From positions 4,232,376 through 4,296,375 of the forward strand of contig NZ_CP080590.1 of the NCBI RefSeq assembly GCF_019504385.1: a DNA stretch of 64,000 nucleotides. The letters run 5' to 3'. The notes under the pieces are model-generated. The model was not told the origin of the DNA. It did no database searches and saw nothing but the letters and a program-made list of their open reading frames with translations. The position numbers and the translations under genes were made by a program. This stretch comes from Devosia salina (GTDB lineage Bacteria; Pseudomonadota; Alphaproteobacteria; Rhizobiales; Devosiaceae). Positions 12,292-20,821 of the stretch are shown piece by piece; position 1 is the first letter of the stretch, and every line of letters starts with the position of its first letter.

Positions 12292-13365
12292 TTGAGCAGG
12301 CACTTGCCACCCACCGCCGATAACGCCCTCGCATCGCAACTCGAACTCGCCTTTGAAGACAATCGCCTGGCTGCCCAGCTTTATGGCGATTTCGACCAGA
12401 ACCTCGCCCTCATCGAACAGCGCCTTGCCGTCAGCGCCACGCCGCGCGGCAATCATGTGTTGCTCAAGGGTGCGGCATCCAAGGTCGATCAGGCGCGCCG
12501 GGTGCTGGAATCGCTCTATGCCGGCCTCGAAGAGGGCCGCGCCATCGACATTGCCGATGTCGATGCGGTCATCCGCATGATCGAGACCGAGGACAGCCAG
12601 CTCACCCTCCCAACGCTCGAGCGCAAGGGCAAGGTGCGCATGGCCCAGATCGCCACCCGCAAATCCACCATTGTCGCCCGCACCCCGGCGCAGGACGCCT
12701 ATATGCGGGCCATGGAGCGGAGCGAGCTGGTCTTCGGCACCGGCCCGGCCGGTACCGGCAAGACCTATCTGGCCGTGGCCCATGCCGCGAGCCTGCTGGA
12801 GCGCGGCGACATCAACCGCATCATCCTTTCGCGGCCCGCCGTCGAGGCCGGCGAGCGCCTGGGGTTCCTTCCCGGCGACATGAAGGAAAAGGTCGACCCC
12901 TATCTGCGGCCGCTCTATGACGCGCTTTACGACATGATGAAGCCCGAAAATGTCGAGCGCTGCATCACCTCGGGCATTATCGAAGTGGCGCCGCTCGCCT
13001 TCATGCGCGGCCGGACCCTCTCCAATGCGGTGGTCATCCTCGACGAGGCGCAGAACACCACCTCCATGCAGATGAAAATGTTCCTCACCCGCCTGGGCGA
13101 GAACTCCAAGATGATCGTCACCGGCGACCCGACCCAGGTCGACCTGCCGCGCGGCGAGAAATCGGGCCTGGTCGAGGCCGTCAGCCTGCTCGATGGGGTC
13201 GAGGGGGTCCATGTGTCCCGCTTCGGCGACAAGGACGTGGTGCGCCATGCGCTTGTCGGCCGCATCGTTCGGGCCTATGAGGCAGACACTGCACGACGTC
13301 TGGCTCAGAAGGACGGCGACAAGGAAGGGCTGGCGCGTACACTGGGCATTGCACCGCGAAGCTGA
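12292..13365 (+). CDS. phoH: PhoH family ATPase
   Basis: A 357-residue cytoplasmic PhoH/YbeZ protein: a KH-like N-terminal region, then the PhoH helicase-like ATPase with Walker A GTGPAGTGKTYLA near residues 149-161, Walker B VVILDEAQNTT near 246-256, and the downstream TGDPTQVDLPRG motif. YbeZ proteins work with YbeY in rRNA maturation, and ybeY follows 35 nt later. The start at 12292 is TTG with GAGAAAG just before it; no ATG in a sensible place gives the conserved N-terminus, though a slightly later start is possible. Core member of the phoH-ybeY-corC operon. Confidence 0.94.
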   Translation: MSRHLPPTADNALASQLELAFEDNRLAAQLYGDFDQNLALIEQRLAVSATPRGNHVLLKGAASKVDQARRVLESLYAGLEEGRAIDIADVDAVIRMIETEDSQLTLPTLERKGKVRMAQIATRKSTIVARTPAQDAYMRAMERSELVFGTGPAGTGKTYLAVAHAASLLERGDINRIILSRPAVEAGERLGFLPGDMKEKVDPYLRPLYDALYDMMKPENVERCITSGIIEVAPLAFMRGRTLSNAVVILDEAQNTTSMQMKMFLTRLGENSKMIVTGDPTQVDLPRGEKSGLVEAVSLLDGVEGVHVSRFGDKDVVRHALVGRIVRAYEADTARRLAQKDGDKEGLARTLGIAPRS

Positions 13366-13400
13366 GCCCGCGCTCAGCTTCAAGAGGTGAAGAACACGCC

Positions 13401-13877
13401 ATGCCGGTAGCCCCGCCCCTGGAAATCGCCGTCATCCGCAATGCGGAGGGCTGGCCCGATCATTTCGACGCCCTGGCCGAAAAGGCCGTGCTGGCGGCCT
13501 TGGCGGGCGCCAAGCCGAAGATCAAGGGCGCCGCCGAGATTTCGGTGCTGCTGACCGATGATGCCGAACAGCGCGAACTCAATGCGCAATGGCGCGGAAA
13601 AGACAGTTCGACCAATGTGTTGAGCTTTCCCCAGATCGAGCCTTTCGATCCGGTCATCGGCCTTCTGGGCGATATCACCCTGGCGCGTGAAACGCTCGAG
13701 CGCGAGGCCGCCGAGCTGGGCAAGAGCCTCGAGGATCATTTCACCCACCTTATGGTGCATGGATTTCTCCACATTTTGGGGTATGATCATCTCGATGAGG
13801 CCGAGGCCCTTCAAATGGAGGGGCTGGAAACCCAGATACTGGCAGGATTGGGGATTGATGACCCCTATGCCGATTGA
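13401..13877 (+). CDS. ybeY: Endoribonuclease YbeY (rRNA maturation factor)
   Basis: A 158-residue metal-dependent RNase needed for 16S rRNA 3'-end maturation and 70S quality control. The signature HGFLHILGYDH (three zinc-binding His) is intact near residues 126-136, and the upstream NVLSFPQ block is present. Starts at the ATG at 13401, 35 nt after phoH. Length is normal for the alphaproteobacterial family. An 86-nt gap leads to the CBS-domain protein. Confidence 0.97.
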   Translation: MPVAPPLEIAVIRNAEGWPDHFDALAEKAVLAALAGAKPKIKGAAEISVLLTDDAEQRELNAQWRGKDSSTNVLSFPQIEPFDPVIGLLGDITLARETLEREAAELGKSLEDHFTHLMVHGFLHILGYDHLDEAEALQMEGLETQILAGLGIDDPYAD

Positions 13878-13963
13878 GTTTCTGCCAGGAACCCCCACAT
13901 CACTTGGGGCATTTCCGGTCTCATGGGAAAGACAGAAGCCGCAAGCTGCGCGGCACGAGATGA

Positions 13964-14998
13964 ATGAACGATAGCGACACAAGTGCCCCCCGGGTGGCCG
14001 AAAACCCCGAGCCTCCCTCTAGTCCCGCCTCCGCTGCAACGCGGGGGCCGAGCCTGTGGAACCGCATCCGGAGCCTGATGGCCCGGACCACGGTTTCCCT
14101 GCGCGATGATCTGCAGGTGGCGCTGGACGATAGCCGGAGCCCCGAAACCGCCGACTTCTCGGAAAGCGAGCGGCTGATCCTGCAGAATGTGCTCAAGCTC
14201 TCCAAGGTGTCGATCGACGACGTCATGGTCGAGCGTTCCGACATCCAAGCCGTGCCCTCCGACATCAATCTGGGCACGCTTCTGGCCCGCTTCCGCCAGG
14301 TCGGGCACTCGCGCCTGCCGGTCTATGAGGATGGCCTCGACAACATCGTGGGCTTCATCCACATCAAGGACGCGCTGCAAAAGATCACCGAGCCGGTGAC
14401 CGACCCCGAAAAGGACGTGCCGGTCAAACTGCTCTCGACGGCCCTGAGGCAGAAGATCGGCAAGCTCGGCATCATGCGCACGGCCATGTTCGTGCCCACC
14501 TTCATGCCGGCGGCAGACCTCCTGCAATCCATGCGCGCCAGCCGCACCCACATGGCCATCGTGGTCGATGAATATGGCGGCACCGACGGGCTGGTCACCA
14601 TCGAGGATCTGCTCGAAGCCGTTGTCGGCGAGATCGAGGACGAACACGACGTGACCGAGGCGGCGCTGATCCGCAAGGTCGGCGAGGATGTCTTTGTCGC
14701 CAATGCACGCGCCGAGCTCGAGGACGTCCAGGCCATGATCGGGCCGGATTTCGACCCCGGCGAACATGCCGAGGATGTCGATACCATTGGTGGCCTGGTC
14801 TTCGACCTGGCTGGCCACGTGCCCAAGCGCGGCGAGCGGATCAACGGCATCAAGGGTTTCGAGTTCGAAGTGCTGGCCGCCGACAGTCGCCGCGTCAAAC
14901 GGCTCCGCATCCACCGCAAGCGCGACCAGATCGTTGCCATCGAACCGCTGGCCATCACCGACCAGCGCTCCCTCGGGGAAAAACTGGCGGCGGAATAG
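13964..14998 (+). CDS. corC: CBS-domain CorC/HlyC family protein
   Basis: A 344-residue cytoplasmic protein without the N-terminal DUF21 membrane domain. A variable N-terminus is followed by two CBS domains (about residues 80-215, including VPSDINLGTLLARFRQVGHS and MAIVVDEYGGTDGLVTIEDL) and a C-terminal CorC_HlyC/transporter-associated domain (about 245-325). Members are linked to Mg/Co efflux or metal homeostasis. Position after phoH and ybeY is the standard order; apolipoprotein N-acyltransferase, often next, is not present here. Start ATG at 13964 has only a weak ribosome-binding site, so a nearby start cannot be excluded. Confidence 0.92.
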   Translation: MNDSDTSAPRVAENPEPPSSPASAATRGPSLWNRIRSLMARTTVSLRDDLQVALDDSRSPETADFSESERLILQNVLKLSKVSIDDVMVERSDIQAVPSDINLGTLLARFRQVGHSRLPVYEDGLDNIVGFIHIKDALQKITEPVTDPEKDVPVKLLSTALRQKIGKLGIMRTAMFVPTFMPAADLLQSMRASRTHMAIVVDEYGGTDGLVTIEDLLEAVVGEIEDEHDVTEAALIRKVGEDVFVANARAELEDVQAMIGPDFDPGEHAEDVDTIGGLVFDLAGHVPKRGERINGIKGFEFEVLAADSRRVKRLRIHRKRDQIVAIEPLAITDQRSLGEKLAAE

Positions 14999-15053
14999 CG
15001 CGGCCGACCAAAATAGTGCCGAGCGCCCGCCTTGAGCGCTGGCACCTGCCCGT

Positions 15054-15160
15054 CACCCCACCCTCATTCCCTCCCCATCAAGGGGAGGGAGGCGCAGGGC
15101 CGTCGTGTCCGTGTTCATCGTCTCCCTCCCCCCTGTGGGGAGGGATCAAGGGTGGGGGTG
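15054..15160. repeat. Palindromic MITE/REP-like element, copy 1
   Basis: About 107 bp with imperfect inverted ends (CACCCCACCCT.. at the left, ..AGGGTGGGGGTG at the right) and inner hairpin halves CCCTCCCCatcaaGGGGAGGG and CCCTCCCCcctgtGGGGAGGG. A reverse-oriented copy lies at 56454-56593. The 190-bp gap after corC otherwise holds nothing recognisable. Confidence 0.8.
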
Positions 15161-15188
15161 CCGGACTGTCCGCAAGGGTGGGACTAGT

Positions 15189-18110
15189 CTACCGGCTCGC
15201 CCATTCGAGCAGGCTTGCGAGGCTGACGAACGGCACCCCGGCATGCTCGGTCAGCCCCGAGGCGCAGGTGGAGACGGTCGAGACCCCCAGTTCGCATCCC
15301 GGCGGCACATCCCTGCCCACCCGCCGCGTGGCATGGGCGTTGAGCTCGGGCACGAACAGCCCCTTGTCGCCCGCATAGCCGCAACAGGTGATCGAGGACA
15401 GCACCGCAACCGTCTCGGCGCAGGCCGCGGCAATGGCTTCGGTCATGGGTTGCTCGAACAGGCGCTGCGCCGAGCAATTGTGATGCACCGCCACCGATTG
15501 CAGCCTCTGCGTGATGGTCAGCCTGGGCAGCACATGCTCGGCCAGGAACTGCGCTGAATCCGCCACCACCGCATCGCCGGGAAATTCCTTCAGATGCTTG
15601 GCACAGGTCGAAGCATCGGTCACCACCGGCAACCGTCCGGCATCGGAGAGCGCTGACAGGTCGGACTTCAGCGCCCCGCCCACTTCGGCCGCCTGCTCCG
15701 GAAACCCCTTCGATTGAAAGGGCTGCCCGCAGCACTGGCCGTTGAGGTGCTCCGGCACGATCACCTCATAGCCGGCCCGTTCGAGCAGGGCGATCATGGC
15801 TGCCGGCGTATCGAGCAGGCCGTGGCTGGTTTTCGGCGCGCCGAACATGCGGCTCGGGCAGGCCGGGAAATAGACAATGCCGGACCGCCCGCTCTGGGCA
15901 ATGGGCACCGGAAAGCCGCTCTTTCGCGGATCCTGCCGGTTGTCGCGGGCCTTGACCGCGCCGGGGCCGTGATGCAGCGCGCGCGACACCCGCGGCACGC
16001 GCTTTCCTGTCAGGCGACGCGCCGTCTCGGTCATCGCTTCAACCGCCGGCGCGGGGATGATCGTACGCGCCGCATCGGCCAGCGCCACCCCGCCGCGCAT
16101 CATCGTTTCCACCGCGCCGCGATGATCGGCCGCGAACCGCGCCACCGAATGGGCCGTCGATCCGCGCCGCTTCGCGCGCTCGCCCATGATCATGGTGCCG
16201 GTCTCGATGCCCACCGGGCATCTGAGGGAACAGAGGTTGCACGCCGCGCAGGTATCCATGCCGGCATATTGGAAATCGGCCTCGAAGCGGGCCAGCCGCG
16301 CCGGATCCTCGCCTGTCGCGCGCAACCGGGCCCGCTCGCGGGTCACGGCAATGCGCTGGCGCGGCGTCAGCGTCATGTGGTGGCTGGGGCAGGCCGGCTC
16401 GCAGAACCCGCATTCGATGCAAAGGTCCACCAGCTCGTCCGAAAGCGGCATGACCTTGAGATTCTTGACGTGGATCTTGGGGTCGTCATTGAGCAGCACG
16501 CCCGGATTGAGCAGCTTTTCGGGGTCGAAGATGGCCTTGATCCGGTGCATCAGCGCATAGGCCTTGGCGCCCCATTCCGCCTCGACAAAGGCGGCAATGG
16601 CCCGGCCGGTGCCGTGCTCGGCCTTTAGCGAACCGCCATAGCGCACCGAGACCAGTTCCGAGAGCTCCTGGTTGAAGCGGTCGAATTTTTCGGCCGCCCC
16701 GTCCTCGGCAAAATTGTCGCTCATCTGGAAGTGCAGATTGCCCGCCAGCGCATGCCCGAAAATGATCGCGTCTTCATAGCCATGGGCGTCGAGCAGGTTG
16801 CGCATGTCGACCACGAACTCGGCCAGCCGCTCGATCGGCGCGGCGACGTCCTCGGTCAGCATCGATGTGCCCTTGGGCCGGGCGGCGCCGCCCGAGGTGA
16901 AGAAGCCCTTGCGGATGTCCCAAAGCGCATGGCTGCGATGTTCGTCGCGGCTGAGGTCGATATGGGTGGCCCCATGGCGCCTGAGCAGCTCTTCGGTCTT
17001 GGCGATCTCGGCCAGCAGCGTCGCCTCGTCTGGCGCGGTGACGTCGATGAGCACGGCGGGCGACGTCTCGGTCAGCCAGGGCAATAGCGGGGCCATGGGC
17101 GGCAGGTGCTCGACCGTCGCCAGCGCCCGCCGCTCGATATATTCGGCCGCCGTGATGCCGGTGGTCACCTGCACCCCGCCATTGGCCATTTCGATAATGG
17201 CCCGGCCCGCCGATTGCGGATCGGGGAAGGGGATGAGCCCCGTCGCCTTGAACGGGTGCTCGGGCACCGTGTTGTAGGTCACCTCGGAGACGAAGCCGAG
17301 CGTCCCCTCCGAGCCGACCATCAGGTGGATCAGGATGTCGAGCGGGTCGTGATAATCGACCAGCGCATTGAGCGAATAGCCCACCGTATTCTTGATCCGG
17401 TATTTCTTGCGGATCAGCGCCACCAGCTCGGCGTCGTCCATCACCTCGTGATGCAGCTGGTGCAGGGCCTCGAGCATGCCGGCATGGGTCACGCGGAAGG
17501 CGTCGCGGCTGGCCGCATTGCCGCTGTCCAGCGCCGTGCCATCGGTCAGCACCAGGCGCAATCGCGCCATGGTGTGATAGGTGTTCTGCGCCACCCCGCA
17601 GCACATGCCCGATGAATTATTGTTGACCACCCCGCCGATCTTGCAGGTGGCCTGGCTGGCCGGATCGGGCCCGATCTTCCGGTCAAAGGGTTTCAGCGCC
17701 CTGTTGGCCTCGGCCACGATGATCGCCGGCCCCAGCGTGATCTGGTCGGCGCCCGGGTGAATGTCGAGCCTGCGCCAGCCATCGCCCAGCACTGCCAGCA
17801 CGCCATCGGTCACCGCCTGGCCCGATAGCGAGGTGCCGGCGGCCCGGAAGGTCACCGGCAGGCCCTCGGCCCGCGCCGCCTTGAACACGGCACGCACATC
17901 GTCCTCGGAATTGACGAACACCACCACCGCCGGGATCAGCCGGTAGGAGCTGGCATCCCCGCTCCAGGCATAGGTCATCAGCGGATCGGTGTGGATGGCG
18001 CCCCGCACCTGGCCCTTGAGACGGGCGGCAACGCGTTCGCCGGCGGCGAGACGGTCCGGTGTGGGAGCATGGGGCTGTAGGGACGAAAAAGAGGCTTGCT
18101 GCATGTCCAT
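15189..18110 (-). CDS. FAD-linked oxidase / Fe-S (CCG domain) fusion dehydrogenase
   Basis: A 973-residue two-part enzyme of the GlcD/Dld-YdiJ type that oxidises a 2-hydroxy acid such as D-lactate or D-2-hydroxyglutarate. The N-terminal half holds a PCMH FAD-binding domain (RAAGTSLSGQAVTDG near residues 90-104; IGGVVNNNSSGMCCG) and a FAD-oxidase C domain (GSEGTLGFVSEV). The middle holds two Fe4S4 motifs (CIECGFCEPACP, CAACNLCSLRCP). The C-terminal half has paired CCG domains (CCGQPFQSKG, CCGYAGDKG) for electron transfer. Substrate is not fixed by sequence. A perfect 26-bp palindrome overlaps the start codon; an in-frame TAG sits two codons upstream, so the start must be the ATG at 18110 or slightly later. 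The lysR gene lies 51 nt upstream on the same strand. Confidence 0.92.
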   Translation of the reverse strand: MDMQQASFSSLQPHAPTPDRLAAGERVAARLKGQVRGAIHTDPLMTYAWSGDASSYRLIPAVVVFVNSEDDVRAVFKAARAEGLPVTFRAAGTSLSGQAVTDGVLAVLGDGWRRLDIHPGADQITLGPAIIVAEANRALKPFDRKIGPDPASQATCKIGGVVNNNSSGMCCGVAQNTYHTMARLRLVLTDGTALDSGNAASRDAFRVTHAGMLEALHQLHHEVMDDAELVALIRKKYRIKNTVGYSLNALVDYHDPLDILIHLMVGSEGTLGFVSEVTYNTVPEHPFKATGLIPFPDPQSAGRAIIEMANGGVQVTTGITAAEYIERRALATVEHLPPMAPLLPWLTETSPAVLIDVTAPDEATLLAEIAKTEELLRRHGATHIDLSRDEHRSHALWDIRKGFFTSGGAARPKGTSMLTEDVAAPIERLAEFVVDMRNLLDAHGYEDAIIFGHALAGNLHFQMSDNFAEDGAAEKFDRFNQELSELVSVRYGGSLKAEHGTGRAIAAFVEAEWGAKAYALMHRIKAIFDPEKLLNPGVLLNDDPKIHVKNLKVMPLSDELVDLCIECGFCEPACPSHHMTLTPRQRIAVTRERARLRATGEDPARLARFEADFQYAGMDTCAACNLCSLRCPVGIETGTMIMGERAKRRGSTAHSVARFAADHRGAVETMMRGGVALADAARTIIPAPAVEAMTETARRLTGKRVPRVSRALHHGPGAVKARDNRQDPRKSGFPVPIAQSGRSGIVYFPACPSRMFGAPKTSHGLLDTPAAMIALLERAGYEVIVPEHLNGQCCGQPFQSKGFPEQAAEVGGALKSDLSALSDAGRLPVVTDASTCAKHLKEFPGDAVVADSAQFLAEHVLPRLTITQRLQSVAVHHNCSAQRLFEQPMTEAIAAACAETVAVLSSITCCGYAGDKGLFVPELNAHATRRVGRDVPPGCELGVSTVSTCASGLTEHAGVPFVSLASLLEWASR

Positions 18111-18132
18111 TTGCTAACATGTTAGCAAATGG
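18107..18132 (-). promoter_or_regulatory. 26-bp perfect palindrome over the dehydrogenase start
   Basis: Core TTTGCTAACATGTTAGCAAA, extended to 26 bp of perfect dyad symmetry and including the start codon of the FAD/Fe-S gene. The CTAACATGTTAG core resembles operators of GntR (FCD/FadR-type) regulators, often used for hydroxy-acid catabolism. No GntR gene is present in this window. Confidence 0.75.
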
Positions 18133-18161
18133 AATGGGAGCGGAATAAGGCCTGATTCTAT

Positions 18162-19109
18162 TCAATCCGCCGTGGCAAATTCAGCCTGCCGCCAGGCCGG
18201 CAGCACCGCCTGGCAGGCCACCGTGATGCGTCCGATCAGTTCCTCTACCCGCTCTTCGCCCCGCCTTTCCTTGAGCACATAGATGCCGGTCACTGCCCGC
18301 CGCGGCTCGTCGCGCTGTTCGACCTCGAACAACCCTCGCCGGCGGAAATCGTCGCGCATCACATGGGTGTGCACCAGCACCGCATCGGTGGCCAGCGCAT
18401 AGTCCACGCAGGCCGCCAGCGAATTGGTGCGGAAGGCGACGCTGGTCCGGTCGAACACGGTTTCCACCCGCGCGCGCCGCCGCGCCGGATCGAAAAACCG
18501 CTCATGCCGGCTCTCGGCCAGCGAGCTGATGACGATCGGGTAGCTGTCGATCTCGGCAAGGCTGTGGGCGCGGCCGAGCAGCGGATGGTCCTCGCGCACG
18601 AAAAAGGCATTGTAGACCCGGGTGAGGGGGACGAAATCGGTGCCGATGGCGCCGCTCAGCCCGTCGATCTCATGGGCCAGGAACATGGAAATGTCGCCCG
18701 AAAGCATCTGGTCCATCAGCCGCAATTGGTTGCCAAGGCTGATCTGCACCGGCGCCTTGGGGAATTCGCGCTGATATTGGATGACCATGTCGCGCAGGAA
18801 CATGGTCCACCACGAATAGCCCGAGCCGATGGAGATGCCCCGCTCGGTGCCGCGCTTCTGGGCGGCGATGGCGTTGAGCGTATTATCGTAGAGCCGCTGC
18901 ATCAGCCGGGCGTTCTCGTAGAGCGTTTCGCCATAGCGGGTCAGCTGCATGCCGCGTGACGAGCGCTCGAACAGCGGCGCCCCCACGCTCTGTTCGAGTT
19001 TGTTCATGTTGAAGCTCAGCGTCGGCTGGGTGACGAACAGCGCAGTGGCCGCCCCGCTCAGCGAGCCGGCATCGGCAACGGCCAGGAATTGGGTCAGTAG
19101 CTTGTCCAT
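18162..19109 (-). CDS. LysR-family transcriptional regulator
   Basis: A 315-residue LTTR. The N-terminal winged HTH (FLAVADAGSLSGAATALFVTQPTLSFNMNKLEQSVGA) is standard; the remainder is a periplasmic-binding-like effector domain. It is divergent from the sugar-uptake operon and immediately upstream of the FAD/Fe-S dehydrogenase on its own strand, so it could control either; LTTRs most often act on a divergent target. A short palindrome (19135-19151) with TATAGAAA arms lies 26 nt upstream of its start and is a candidate autoregulatory site. Effector unknown. Confidence 0.93.
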   Translation of the reverse strand: MDKLLTQFLAVADAGSLSGAATALFVTQPTLSFNMNKLEQSVGAPLFERSSRGMQLTRYGETLYENARLMQRLYDNTLNAIAAQKRGTERGISIGSGYSWWTMFLRDMVIQYQREFPKAPVQISLGNQLRLMDQMLSGDISMFLAHEIDGLSGAIGTDFVPLTRVYNAFFVREDHPLLGRAHSLAEIDSYPIVISSLAESRHERFFDPARRRARVETVFDRTSVAFRTNSLAACVDYALATDAVLVHTHVMRDDFRRRGLFEVEQRDEPRRAVTGIYVLKERRGEERVEELIGRITVACQAVLPAWRQAEFATAD

Positions 19110-19543
19110 GACGCGGATCCTCCGGAACTTTGCCTATAGAAATTTTCTATAATGTCTCCGAAATTTCGTAGTTTTCCAATCGTCATTTTTGCGCCAGTCT
19201 GATTATGAGAGAGGAGACGGCATCCGCCAGGTCACGCTGGCCAGCCCCCAATTTCCCCACGGTTCCACCAGGCTCCACAGAGGAGAAGATGCTGGTTACC
19301 GTGTCGGAATAACTTCCATACAAGATTGTTGCCGCCGGCGCGGCTTGTATGGTAAGGGCGTAACTGGCTGGTTATTTGTGCACTGGCATTGCCGTCATCC
19401 GCACAAAACCCGGGGTCTGTAGTGATTGACAATCACAACACGGTCCCTAACGTAGTAACCAGTTGGTGATTTAGCGGCGGGGAGGCCGCTGGCCACTCTT
19501 CGTTCCGGACACCGGAACGGCAACTGTTCATGGGAGGAAAGAC
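19110..19543. promoter_or_regulatory. Divergent control region, lysR / sugar operon
   Basis: A 434-bp gene-free region. It contains the palindrome TATAGAAA-T-TTTCTATA (19135-19151) by lysR; a 9-bp inverted repeat CCATACAAG (19316-19324) / CTTGTATGG (19344-19352); three CTGGTTA[CT] words (19292, 19368 and inverted at 19455); and a -35-like TTGACA at 19426 with TAACGT 16 nt on. GGGAGGAAAG just before 19544 is a strong ribosome-binding site. It looks like a region with more than one regulator; assignments are inferred. Confidence 0.6.
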
Positions 19544-20818
19544 ATGACAATTCGACTCGGACGCCGTCAGTTCCTGATGGGATCTTCGGCTCTTCTGGCC
19601 GCGGGTGCGGCTGGCATCAGCCCGGCCTGGGCCCAGAATGCCCTGCGCCTGATTTTCTGGGGCGGCCAGGCCCGCGCCGACCGCACCTATGCGGTGACCG
19701 ACCTTTACGCGTCAGGCGGTCATGGCGACATCGCCGGTGAGTTCCTGAGCTGGAACGACTACTGGCCCAAGCTGGCGACCCAGACGGCCGGTGGCACCGC
19801 CCCCGACATCATCCAGATGGACTACCGCTATATCGTCGAATACGCGACCCGCAATGCCATTGCCCCGCTCGACGACGTGATCGGTGATCTGGGCGAATTC
19901 GACGCCGACCAGCTCGAAGGCGGCAAGGTCGACGGCAAGCTCTACGGCATCTCGCTGGGCGCCAACTCGGTGGCAACCCTGGTCAACAAGGCGGCCTTCG
20001 AGGCCATTGGCGAAGCGACCCCGGACAATTCCTGGACCTATGCCGATCTTGAACGCCTCGGTGAAGCCTTCAAGGCCGCCGGTACCATGAAGGCCTTCTC
20101 CGACGGTTCGGGCACCGAGCCGATGCTCGACAACTGGCTCCGCCAGCGCGGCCAGGCGCTCTATACCGCCGACGGCAAGCTCGGCTTCGGCGCCGACGAC
20201 ATGATCGAATGGTTCGCCATGTGGAACGGCTTCCGCGAAAAGGGCTATATTGTCGACGCGGAAACCCAGGCCCTCGATACCGGCACCCCGGAATCGAGCA
20301 TGGTCGCCACCAAGAAGGCGGCGATGATGCCCTCCAATTCCAACCAGCTGGTGATTCACCAGTCGATCAACGACGACGAGCTGACCATCACCTCCTATCC
20401 GCGCATCGCGCCCGGTGTGGGTGGCGGTCACTATCGCAAGCCGTCCATGTTCTTCTCGGTTGGTGGTTCCTCGGCCGACAAGGAAGCGGCAGCGGCCTTC
20501 ATCAACTACTTCGTCACTGACGCAGAGGCCGGCAAGATTCTCGGCGTCGAGCGCGGTATTCCGTGCAACTCGGCCGTGCGTGAAGCCATCACCCCGACGC
20601 TCGACGAACAGAGCCAGATCGCTCTGAACTTCGTGGCCAATCTGGGTGACCTGGTGGGCGCGCTGCCCCCGTCGCCGCCGGCCGCTGCGGGTGAAATCGA
20701 CCTCAACCTGCTCCGCGTGATCAGCCAGGAAGTGGCCTTCGGTGCCCGTTCCGCCGAAGACGCCGGCAAGTACTTCGTCGAAGAAGCCGCCGCCATCCTC
20801 GCACGGGCGAACGCATAA
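19544..20818 (+). CDS. Sugar ABC transporter substrate-binding protein (family 1), Tat signal
   Basis: A 424-residue periplasmic binding protein of the extracellular solute-binding family 1 (MalE/UgpB-like). The N-terminus GRRQFLMGSSALLAAGAAG is a twin-arginine signal ending at ..AWA, so it is probably exported folded. The body shows the usual family patterns (DIIQMDYRYIVEYA early; YFVTDAEAGKILG late). First gene of an operon with two permeases, two oxidoreductases and an ATPase, so it sets the operon's substrate: a sugar, polyol or glycoside that cannot be named from sequence. Strong GGAGG site upstream; next gene 3 nt downstream. Confidence 0.93.
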   Translation: MTIRLGRRQFLMGSSALLAAGAAGISPAWAQNALRLIFWGGQARADRTYAVTDLYASGGHGDIAGEFLSWNDYWPKLATQTAGGTAPDIIQMDYRYIVEYATRNAIAPLDDVIGDLGEFDADQLEGGKVDGKLYGISLGANSVATLVNKAAFEAIGEATPDNSWTYADLERLGEAFKAAGTMKAFSDGSGTEPMLDNWLRQRGQALYTADGKLGFGADDMIEWFAMWNGFREKGYIVDAETQALDTGTPESSMVATKKAAMMPSNSNQLVIHQSINDDELTITSYPRIAPGVGGGHYRKPSMFFSVGGSSADKEAAAAFINYFVTDAEAGKILGVERGIPCNSAVREAITPTLDEQSQIALNFVANLGDLVGALPPSPPAAAGEIDLNLLRVISQEVAFGARSAEDAGKYFVEEAAAILARANA

Positions 20819-20821
20819 CAA

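Noticed and set aside
12292..12297. TTG start of phoH as evidence for a broken gene
   Set aside because: The protein is complete with all motifs; non-ATG starts are normal, and GAGAAAG precedes it.
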